The position numbers and the translations under genes are program-made. From positions 1-25,297 of IMG/VR virus record IMGVR_UViG_3300035180_000594: a stretch of DNA of 25,297 nucleotides; one strand, 5' to 3'. Shown one piece after another: positions 1 through 4,840 of this stretch (position 1 is its first letter; each line of letters starts with the position of its first letter). This stretch comes from a virus. A model generated the notes under the pieces. It was not told the DNA's origin. It was given only the letters and a program-made list of their open reading frames with translations, and ran no database searches.

Positions 1-322
1 CCAGGTTGTCGAATACCGTCATGGTTTCGACCGTGATGTTGGTCATGCAGCGGATCGCGGCTTCCGCGAACCGGATGCTGGGGCCTTCCACGCCCTTTCC
101 GATGGGCTTCCGGTAGCGGGCCACCTCCGCGAAGGATGGACGACGGCACTCCTTAAGGAGGCGTTCCCGAACCATGTCGAGGTCACGGGGGCGGTTGATC
201 GCCATGAGGTAGCGGGCCTCAATCATTGACCGCGCTTGGGTGGCGAGGGCGGAGGTGGCGGTTTCGTCCGGGGCGATCATCGCGCCGGCCGGCGGCTGGT
301 AGGTGTTGAGGTTGTCGTTCAT
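1..322 (-). CDS. Conserved phage protein, possible recombination partner of the YqaJ nuclease (partial, 3' end outside window)
   Basis: The first 107 residues are visible; the reading frame stays open to the left edge, so the C-terminus is missing. The start ATG overlaps the nuclease stop codon as ATGA, which implies translational coupling. The N-terminal 25 residues look disordered. They are followed by a basic helical stretch (EARYLMAINRPRDLD at about 36-50), then RPSFAEVARYRKPIGKGVEG at about 60-79 and SIRFAEAAIRCM. I recognise this pattern from phage proteins usually annotated as hypothetical and found beside recombination genes. Pairing with an exonuclease suggests a single-strand annealing or DNA-binding role, but no Redbeta, RecT or Erf motif is visible in this part. 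The function is inference from the neighbour. Confidence 0.8.
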   Translation of the reverse strand, partial: MNDNLNTYQPPAGAMIAPDETATSALATQARSMIEARYLMAINRPRDLDMVRERLLKECRRPSFAEVARYRKPIGKGVEGPSIRFAEAAIRCMTNITVETMTVFDNL

Positions 323-1341
323 TCGGCCTCCTTGAGGTTGAACAGGAACCGGCGGGTGCCGGTCTTGGTGGTGGTGAACTTTTGGATGACTTCCGGTGTG
401 GCGCCCAGCTCGGCGGCTACGGCCTTCCAGTCCGTGCTGGAGCTGTCCTGCGCCTTCTTCCAGGTGCATACCCCGGCGATGCCTGCGCTGTCGCCGATGA
501 TGCCCTTCAGGATGTTCTCCAGCCGCGTTTGTTCGGTTTCGACTTCCTTGGCGCGGGCTCGGACCTCGGCTAACCGCTTGGCGGCCTCCAGCGCTTCGGG
601 CGTAGCGGGGAGGATCAGGTCCGAGTTCTTCGCGAACCGGCGGGTCAGATACTCGGTCGTGGCCTTAGAGCCATCCACCTCTGGCGGGATGCCCTGGACG
701 ATGTGGCGCTCCCACCATGCCTCCACCTTCTCCAGGATCATGCTCTCGACCTCCATGTCCCGGTAGAGGGTGAAGACTTCCAGTTGCTGCCCGCTGAACA
801 GGACGGCAAGGTCTGCGGTCGGCGTATCGGTAACGTGCATCTGGACCGCGAGCTGACAGGCGTAGTAAATCGGGACGGTGTCAGACCCGGCCTCGCCAAA
901 GTCCCGTTGGTTCTTCCAGCGGATGTTCTTTGCGTCCACCGGGCGCTGGTCGCCATCCGCCCATCGGGCGTCAAGGCTGGCACCAAGTACCTTGACGACC
1001 GGACTTTTCAGGAACTCGTAGGGCATGGCGAAGACGATCGGGTGGCCCACGTGGTCGGCATAGCCCTCCAGGATGGGGCGCTCAAGGCGTCGGCCCCATG
1101 CCATCTGGGGGTTGTCGGAGGCCTCGGTCATGCCGCGCTTGCTCAGCCAGACCTGCATGGGGCTGGACCACTTCGACAGGCCCAGAATGGCGGCAACCTC
1201 TGTGCCGCCGATGGCCTTCCGGCGTTCCTCCAGCCAGCCGTTGCGGCGCTTCTCCATGGTCTCATCGGTCGGGGCCTCCATGGCGCCGAATACGGAGGTC
1301 GTGGCGGATGTCGGGGCATTTACCAGCAGTTCATCGCCCAT
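319..1341 (-). CDS. YqaJ-type viral recombinase / lambda-exonuclease-like nuclease
   Basis: This 340-residue protein matches the YqaJ family of PD-(D/E)xK exonucleases, which chew double-stranded ends to leave single-stranded DNA for phage recombination. Visible motifs are the N-terminal IGGTEVAAILGLSKW block (about 44-58), GRRLE with the first acidic residue E87, SLDARW with D124, VDAKN with D136-x-K138 as the PD-(D/E)xK core, and YYACQLAVQM with Q163. The core has Asp where many relatives have Glu, a tolerated change. Residues 240-275 look like a charged coiled coil. The start overlaps the end of the upstream regulator by 11 bases and the stop overlaps the next gene by 4, so the three form an operon. 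The lambda exonuclease analogy comes from family knowledge; activity is not shown here. Confidence 0.9.
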   Translation of the reverse strand: MGDELLVNAPTSATTSVFGAMEAPTDETMEKRRNGWLEERRKAIGGTEVAAILGLSKWSSPMQVWLSKRGMTEASDNPQMAWGRRLERPILEGYADHVGHPIVFAMPYEFLKSPVVKVLGASLDARWADGDQRPVDAKNIRWKNQRDFGEAGSDTVPIYYACQLAVQMHVTDTPTADLAVLFSGQQLEVFTLYRDMEVESMILEKVEAWWERHIVQGIPPEVDGSKATTEYLTRRFAKNSDLILPATPEALEAAKRLAEVRARAKEVETEQTRLENILKGIIGDSAGIAGVCTWKKAQDSSSTDWKAVAAELGATPEVIQKFTTTKTGTRRFLFNLKEAE

Positions 1342-1549
1342 CGTTCGGCCCCGCCTTCTTCAGGTCGCCGGGCTTCAGCTTGCCCTTAGCCAGTTTGAGA
1401 ATCTCTGTGGCGTGGTCCAGCGTTGGCTGAGTCCGGCCCTTCTTCCAATTGGTCACGGCGCTCGGATCTACGCAGAGGCGCCGGGCGAGAGCCCGCACCC
1501 CGTACGCCTGAATCCAGGCTCCAAATTTGTTGAGGGTGGGTTGGTCCAT
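1331..1549 (-). CDS. Small helix-turn-helix regulator (Cro/YdaS-like)
   Basis: This small basic protein of 72 residues has a clear helix-turn-helix: GVRALARRLCVDPSAVTNW at about residues 17-35, followed by KKGRTQPTLDHATEIL, as in Cro/CI-like and YdaS-like regulators. I place the start at the second ATG (1549) because GGAG lies 6 bases before it; the upstream in-frame ATG at 1561 has no ribosome-binding site and sits against a GC-rich hairpin. It is the first gene after a regulatory region with several inverted repeats, so autoregulation and control of the following nuclease genes are likely (inference). It could act as a Cro-type repressor or an activator. No CI-type cleavage domain is present. 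Confidence 0.85.
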   Translation of the reverse strand: MDQPTLNKFGAWIQAYGVRALARRLCVDPSAVTNWKKGRTQPTLDHATEILKLAKGKLKPGDLKKAGPNDGR

Positions 1550-1565
1550 TTCTGACTCCATGTTG

Positions 1566-1583
1566 GCGGCCAGTGTTGGCCGC
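1566..1583 (-). promoter_or_regulatory. Perfect GC-rich inverted repeat before the regulator gene
   Basis: GCGGCCA and TGGCCGC form a perfect 7-base inverted repeat with a 4-base spacer, just upstream of the regulator's ribosome-binding site. It lies within the predicted leader and could fold as an RNA hairpin that limits translation, or act as an operator. It also carries a repeated TGTTGGC half-site at 1561-1567 and 1574-1580. Confidence 0.55.
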
Positions 1584-1597
1584 TAGTCCATGCTTTC

Positions 1598-1625
1598 AGT
1601 TTAGACGTTGTGGACCAAGACGCAA
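1598..1625 (-). promoter_or_regulatory. Candidate sigma70-type promoter for the regulator-nuclease operon
   Basis: On the minus strand TTGCGT (1620-1625) and TAAACT (1598-1603) are separated by 16 bases, a fair match to -35 and -10 elements. Transcription would start near 1590, about 40 bases before the regulator ATG. It is the best-placed candidate in the segment between the late terminator and the regulator gene. The match is moderate only. Confidence 0.45.
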
Positions 1626-1635
1626 CACTTTGTTG
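1623..1635 (-). promoter_or_regulatory. Operator-like inverted repeat at the -35 element
   Basis: CAACA and TGTTG flank a 3-base centre and overlap the proposed -35 hexamer, where a bound repressor would block RNA polymerase. The same CAACA half-site recurs nearer the regulator gene, at 1563 and 1575 in its TGTTG orientation on the plus strand. Assignment to the adjacent regulator is inference. Confidence 0.4.
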
Positions 1636-1640
1636 ATCAT

Positions 1641-1654
1641 CAATCCATGGATTG
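1641..1654. promoter_or_regulatory. Perfect 14-base palindrome, operator candidate
   Basis: CAATCCATGGATTG is an uninterrupted 14-base palindrome upstream of the promoter candidate, and it shares its last two bases with the adjacent CRP-type site. Dyads of this size are typical of dimeric helix-turn-helix binding sites. Binding here would be expected to compete with a protein on the CRP-type site. Confidence 0.5.
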
Positions 1655-1668
1655 TGATCTTCGTCACA
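1653..1668. promoter_or_regulatory. CRP (CAP)-type binding site, perfect TGTGA-N6-TCACA
   Basis: The sequence TGTGATCTTCGTCACA matches the symmetric consensus TGTGA-N6-TCACA without mismatch. Its centre lies roughly 70 bases upstream of the proposed transcription start, close to the -61.5 and -71.5 positions used by class I CRP activation. CRP/FNR-family regulators in many Gram-negative hosts use similar sites. Use by a host CRP is inference. Confidence 0.5.
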
Positions 1669-1682
1669 CCTTCACACGGGCA

Positions 1683-1715
1683 CAAGAAAACGCCCAGCCC
1701 ACGATGAGCCGGGCG
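1683..1715 (-). terminator. Rho-independent terminator closing the late/lysis block
   Basis: On the minus strand an 11-base-pair stem (1691-1715, two G-U wobbles) closes a 3-base loop and runs directly into TTTTCTTG. It lies about 70 bases past the last late gene and before the regulatory sites of the regulator operon, so it separates late from control transcription. A second short repeat (CCCCC/GGGGG, 1746-1760) lies just before it without a T tract in this direction. Confidence 0.8.
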
Positions 1716-1782
1716 CCCACTCCACCATCTCCGCCCTAGTTTTGTCCCCCGACAAGGGGGCGTTTGGTGTTAGCCGTCCTCC

Positions 1783-2406
1783 TCAGAACCGAATACCGGC
1801 CCGGATGAACCCAGCCCATGTAGTGCGACCACCCGCTACCAGGGGTTCTCGCACTTGGTAGAGGTCGGCTCCCATGCGGAGGAACCCGGCGTCCCTCTCG
1901 ATCCAGGCGCCGAAGGTCCTGTCGGCTGGGTTCCAGCTTGGCCCCGCCGCCCACTTCAGGACCCGCTGTGTCGCCGCCGCCTCAACAGGGATGTCCACCC
2001 CGCCCACGACCTGCCCATCGGGGCTGGAGGCCACCACGCGGCGGGAATCGTCGGGCATCCGAACAAGGGTCAAGTCCACCCGAACCGGGGAGCACGGGGG
2101 ACGGGCAGGTGCGCTTGCACTATCGGAAGCACCGGATACAGAGGGGAGCGAAAGCACCGGGCTTGCGTGGGGCTGGACGGTCACCTGGACGATGCGCTCC
2201 ACCTTCGCGCCCTTGGGGACCTGCTGAGCCGGCTTCGCGTCCTCCTGCGGCTTGCGCTCCAGCACCAGGCTCCCGTCCTGCTGACGCATCGGCGGGGCAT
2301 AGGTTTCCGGCTTCGGTGTCTTCGGCCTCCACAGCATCCACCCTGTCCCTAGCCCGGCCCCGAAGATCAGAGCGCAGGCGGCAAGTCCTTTCTGAGCGGC
2401 TCTCAC
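1783..2406 (-). CDS. Single-pass membrane protein of the lysis region, unknown function
   Basis: I start this 207-residue protein at GTG 2406, which overlaps the holin-candidate stop codon as GTGA; a longer frame exists but would lie inside the holin gene. Residues 7-26 (GLAACALIFGAGLGTGWMLW) are one hydrophobic segment, as a membrane anchor or uncleaved signal. Then comes a Pro-rich charged linker (about 27-100) and a beta-rich C-terminal part that ends in GFIRAGIRF, whose final Phe recalls outer-membrane strands. Its place right after the holin candidate is where inner-membrane spanins often sit, but it is not a coiled coil and I see no lipobox-bearing partner nested inside. I do not assign a function. 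Confidence 0.75.
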   Translation of the reverse strand: MRAAQKGLAACALIFGAGLGTGWMLWRPKTPKPETYAPPMRQQDGSLVLERKPQEDAKPAQQVPKGAKVERIVQVTVQPHASPVLSLPSVSGASDSASAPARPPCSPVRVDLTLVRMPDDSRRVVASSPDGQVVGGVDIPVEAAATQRVLKWAAGPSWNPADRTFGAWIERDAGFLRMGADLYQVREPLVAGGRTTWAGFIRAGIRF

Positions 2407-2675
2407 GGCTGGTCCCCCTTCGGCGGTTCCGGTGCATTGGAACCTTTCTTGAATAGGCCGCCGGTTATGGCGGTGAGGAAAGCGCTGAAGGCCAACACCA
2501 GGTTGCCGTCCCGTGGCCCCGTGTAGAACCACCACGTCAGCCAACACGCGGCGGCGATGAGCCCCAGGCCATAGGCTGCCAGGTTGACCTCTAGCGTGTG
2601 GTCCTGACTGTCGAAGGCGCGCCCAAGGCCCAGGCGCGGCCTCAACTTCTCCAGGAGATCAGCCAGACACGTCAT
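2403..2675 (-). CDS. Putative holin, two transmembrane helices
   Basis: This 90-residue protein has a charged N-terminus (about 1-30), a first hydrophobic segment LAAYGLGLIAAACWLTWWFY (about 32-51), a short polar turn, a second segment NLVLAFSAFLTAITGGLF (about 58-75) and a short charged tail KKGSNAPEPPKGDQ. Size, two helices and a polar tail fit class II/III holins, which open the inner membrane at the end of infection so that the endolysin can reach peptidoglycan. It overlaps by 4 bases (ATGA) with the preceding Tlde1-like enzyme gene and by 4 bases (GTGA) with the next gene, a tight lysis-cassette arrangement. The family is not recognised by a signature motif; the call rests on topology and position. 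Confidence 0.7.
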   Translation of the reverse strand: MTCLADLLEKLRPRLGLGRAFDSQDHTLEVNLAAYGLGLIAAACWLTWWFYTGPRDGNLVLAFSAFLTAITGGLFKKGSNAPEPPKGDQP

Positions 2676-3052
2676 GGCGTCACCGTCAGTGTGTCATCGG
2701 GGCCGGGTGTGAGGTCGTGGATCTTCAAACGCCCGGCGAAAGGAACCACGCAACACCCCTTGGACTCCTGGCCTCGGCGGGCGGGGTCCATGCTTGGCCC
2801 GTGGATGAAGAAGTCGTCCCGCCCGAAGGTCTCCCCGGCGATCTGGGTAAGGGGCGCCACCATCCGGCCCAGGTGGGGATGGTCCTGCCAGGGGCCGATG
2901 CGGTAGATACCTTGCGGTAGCGGTCCCACGTCGCGGACATGCTGCATGGCGGGGTTGCACTTGCCCTCCCCGTTCCCAGCCCATCCCAGGGCAACGTGTG
3001 CGCCGTCATCCCTGGTCACTAGGCCGGTGGACTGGCTGAAGTTCAGGTTCAT
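2672..3052 (-). CDS. Tlde1/DUF2778-type L,D-transpeptidase-like peptidoglycan enzyme, candidate endolysin
   Basis: The 126 residues follow the DUF2778/Tlde1 layout: an N-terminal strand pair, GLVTRDDG, then GEGKCNPAMQ, VGPLPQGIYRIG (about 42-53), FGRDDFFIHG with H84, and ESKGCCVV with C100. The spaced His and SxGC are the catalytic signature of this YkuD-related fold. Tlde1 proteins known from type VI secretion cut or exchange bonds in peptidoglycan tetrapeptides. There is no signal peptide, so the protein would stay in the cytoplasm until a holin acts. It begins with a strong GGAGG ribosome-binding site and an ATGA overlap, and sits directly upstream of the holin candidate. Endolysin is the simplest role, though the permuted NlpC/P60 enzyme nearby competes for it. 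Confidence 0.8.
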   Translation of the reverse strand: MNLNFSQSTGLVTRDDGAHVALGWAGNGEGKCNPAMQHVRDVGPLPQGIYRIGPWQDHPHLGRMVAPLTQIAGETFGRDDFFIHGPSMDPARRGQESKGCCVVPFAGRLKIHDLTPGPDDTLTVTP

Positions 3053-3471
3053 CGGCCACCTCCAAATTTCAGTGGGCAGTTCTCGACATGGTGTTGGATT
3101 TCCGTGCGTAGTTCGTTCCTGGTGTCCCGCAGGTCATCCTTGGTCGCATACTCGCGGGCCATCGTGGTGTCCAGTTTGGCCACAGTGGTGCTGAGGGTGG
3201 CGATGGCCGTGTTCAGGGAGTCGATGGACTGGCGGAACTGGCCGGTCACACGCTCTAGGGCGCGGCTGAAACTGTCTCGCGCTTCTTTCAATGCGGCTTC
3301 ATGGTCCAGCCTATTCTGGTTGACCGCCTTCCACAGCTTGTCCTTTGAGGTGACCTCCCGCCAAACGAAGGCAGCGAGGGCCGCCCCCAGGATAGCCACC
3401 AGTCCCCGCATCGCATAGGTTTCAAAGTCTGCGCCCATGTGTGCCCTCGGTGCCTTCGTGACGTGTTGCAT
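3049..3471 (-). CDS. Membrane-anchored coiled-coil protein of the lysis region
   Basis: I use the ATG at 3471 (140 residues), which has GGAGG five bases upstream; a second ATG at 3438 with GAGGG is nearly as good, and an earlier GTG at 3528 would overlap the preceding gene without a clear ribosome-binding site. After a short lead, MRGLVAILGAALAAFVW (about 21-37) is one transmembrane segment. It is followed by a long amphipathic helix (about 45-125) with heptad-like Leu/Ile/Val spacing, including SIDSLNTAIATLSTTVAKLD. The tail is HHVENCPLKFGGG. A single anchor plus a long coiled coil resembles an inner-membrane spanin or a pinholin-type accessory, but no pairing outer-membrane lipoprotein is visible. 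The function is open. Confidence 0.75.
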   Translation of the reverse strand: MQHVTKAPRAHMGADFETYAMRGLVAILGAALAAFVWREVTSKDKLWKAVNQNRLDHEAALKEARDSFSRALERVTGQFRQSIDSLNTAIATLSTTVAKLDTTMAREYATKDDLRDTRNELRTEIQHHVENCPLKFGGGR

Positions 3472-3511
3472 GGTGCCCTCCACGGGCGTTCTAATCCACA
3501 TTGTATTGTAG

Positions 3512-3970
3512 CTATTCGCCTTCTCCACAATGAGGGCAACGGCCTCGCTCCTGGCTGGTGCCGCCTCCCCCCAGGGCCTCGATCAACCCTTGCGGCGTCC
3601 ACCCCCGTGCCTCGTGGTCCAGGCCAAGAATCAGGGCGGCGAACTCGGCACACTCCCAGCCCGCATGATCCCCATGCTCTCCTAGGCCCGCCCGGATAGC
3701 GTCCTTGACGGAGTAGTGGTCCCCGAGGTGACGAAGGGCCGTGGGCACGTCCACGGTTCGCCCGGTGGGGAAGACGGTGGGGCCGTCCTCCATGCGGTTG
3801 CGGAGGGCGTGGCAGGACACACCGCCGATGGCACGAGCCTCCAGGACCAATGGCTCGCCCTCTACCACCCAGAGCACTCCGCAGTGGTCCCAGGCGCTGC
3901 GGGTCCACCAGCGAATGATGGCGGCTATGGGGCCACGCCCTCGGAACATGACGAGATCGCCGGTCTGCAT
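3512..3970 (-). CDS. Permuted NlpC/P60-type (YiiX/YebB-like) cysteine hydrolase
   Basis: This 152-residue protein starts MQTGDLVMFRGRG, then has DHCGVLW with H29, an acidic LVLEAR (E44), and GWECAEFAALIL with C107. The order His, then Glu, then Cys is that of circularly permuted NlpC/P60 (papain-fold) enzymes, the reverse of the normal Cys-His order. Members act on peptide or amide bonds, and phage copies are often taken as peptidoglycan hydrolases. The C-terminus holds a CxxC pair (CPHCGEGE) that could bind a metal. Its ATG directly follows the stop codon of the preceding gene, with GGGGG as ribosome-binding site. It could be an endolysin or a virion-associated enzyme. Family assignment is fairly sure, substrate is not. 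Confidence 0.75.
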   Translation of the reverse strand: MQTGDLVMFRGRGPIAAIIRWWTRSAWDHCGVLWVVEGEPLVLEARAIGGVSCHALRNRMEDGPTVFPTGRTVDVPTALRHLGDHYSVKDAIRAGLGEHGDHAGWECAEFAALILGLDHEARGWTPQGLIEALGGGGTSQERGRCPHCGEGE

Positions 3971-4432
3971 CTAGGCCCCCATAATCACGGACTTGTCCGT
4001 CGCCACGATCCAGGCCCGCTGGCTCTCCCAAGTGGTGTCGGGGGTCAGCCCGGCCTTGGCGAGATTGGCGCGATAGAGCGCCGCGTAGTTCTCGGCGGGC
4101 ACGATGAGGGCCTGGAGCCCCGTGGCAGCGATCCCCGCCGTCGTCCATGCGGCGATGGCGTCGGCCTCGGCACAGGTCGGGTTGGCCTTGATGTAATCCA
4201 CACTCGCAGACTTCGCGGCGAACCGCTCCTGCCGCAGAAGCTGGTCCACACTCGAGAACTCTCCGATGGAGTCAAGCCCCTGGAGGGACGCCACAACGGG
4301 CACCTTCTCCGCATAATTGGCCGCTTGGAGCTTGGCGATGGAAGCGGCGCACTGGTCAACCAAAGACTTGGCCTGGGTGAGTGCAGCCTCCTTTCCGTTG
4401 AGAAGGGCGAGGGTTTGAAGGGCGTCGGCCAT
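3971..4432 (-). CDS. Alanine-rich helical protein next to the tail fibre, unknown function
   Basis: The 153 residues are largely alpha-helical and Ala-rich: residues 1-40 look like a coiled coil (LNGKEAALTQAKSLVDQCAA), the middle contains FSSVDQLLRQERFAAKSA, and the end has TTWESQRAWIVATDKSVI. No transmembrane segment or enzymatic motif is visible. A clean AGGAG precedes the ATG. It lies between the fibre gene and the lysis enzymes, a place where phages carry fibre chaperones or small tail-tip parts. I do not recognise a family; a fibre-associated role is a guess from position only. Confidence 0.8.
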   Translation of the reverse strand: MADALQTLALLNGKEAALTQAKSLVDQCAASIAKLQAANYAEKVPVVASLQGLDSIGEFSSVDQLLRQERFAAKSASVDYIKANPTCAEADAIAAWTTAGIAATGLQALIVPAENYAALYRANLAKAGLTPDTTWESQRAWIVATDKSVIMGA

Positions 4433-4441
4433 GGGTGGCTC

Positions 4442-4840
4442 CTAAGATAGGATTTTGACGTTGTGAGACACCACGCCCAGCGTGGTGTAAGTGTGGACGC
4501 GGTTGATGGTGATCTTTACGACAGGCCCGTAAACGTCGGCCCGTGCGGACTCTACAACTAGGCCGTTCGTTAGAACATCGCCGTGGACCAAGTGCTGTAG
4601 TTCTTGCCAGCGACCATCGCTGAGCAGGAATTGGTGATTAGCGGCGAACCTACCCGAGCGCCCATTGGAGAGCACAAGCAGCCATCGGTGGTTTGTGCTC
4701 ATGGATGTGTGTGTGACTTCCTCCACACATTCGCATCCAGCGGCTTCGTCCCAGGCCACAACACGGTCGCCAATGCGGATAGCACCCGCAGGCTTCTCGG
4801 TGCCATCGGCCATGAGCAAAGGCACGTCAGGCGCAGGGCA
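4442..4840 (-). other. Hint (hedgehog/intein) domain at the fibre C-terminus
   Basis: The last 132 residues form a full-length Hint module. Block A is CPAPDVPLLMADGTEKPAGA with the nucleophile Cys1002, followed by IRIGDRVVAWD. Block B is GRFAANHQFLLSDG with His1070; the usual Thr three residues before this His is Ala here. Then comes LVHGDVLTNG, and the end is VVKITINRVHTYTTLGVVSHN with His1127-Asn1128. After Asn there are only five residues (VKILS) and no Cys, Ser or Thr at the +1 position. Protein splicing is therefore not expected, but N-S acyl shift and cleavage before Cys1002 are possible. It resembles bacterial intein-like and hedgehog-type modules more than a splicing intein. Confidence 0.85.

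Noticed and set aside
703-1389. Plus-strand open frame (228 codons) antisense to the nuclease gene
   Set aside because: It is a mirror of the YqaJ-type gene, whose family motifs are unambiguous; composition is low-complexity Gly/Leu/Arg/Ala.
1746-1760. CCCCC/GGGGG hairpin as a plus-strand terminator
   Set aside because: The following bases (CGTTTGGTG) are a poor T tract, and no plus-strand gene is present to end.
1783-2437. Nested Rz1-like outer-membrane lipoprotein in another frame
   Set aside because: The alternative frames at 1736-1954 and 2120-2437 show no signal peptide or lipobox cysteine.
2407-2547. N-terminal extension of the membrane protein at 1783-2406
   Set aside because: It would lie within the holin candidate; GTG 2406 gives a GTGA junction and places the hydrophobic segment at the N-terminus.
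3288-4148. Minus-strand open frame of 286 codons overlapping the NlpC/P60-like and coiled-coil genes
   Set aside because: It is in another frame, rich in Arg/Gly/His/Pro as expected for a GC-rich shadow, while the overlapped genes carry catalytic motifs and good ribosome-binding sites.
3716-4450. Plus-strand open frame (244 codons) across the lysis genes
   Set aside because: It spans two well-supported minus-strand genes and their junction, with no domain signature.
4442-4840. Hint domain as a splicing intein inserted in the fibre
   Set aside because: There is no C-terminal extein beyond five residues and no +1 nucleophile, and no endonuclease insert.
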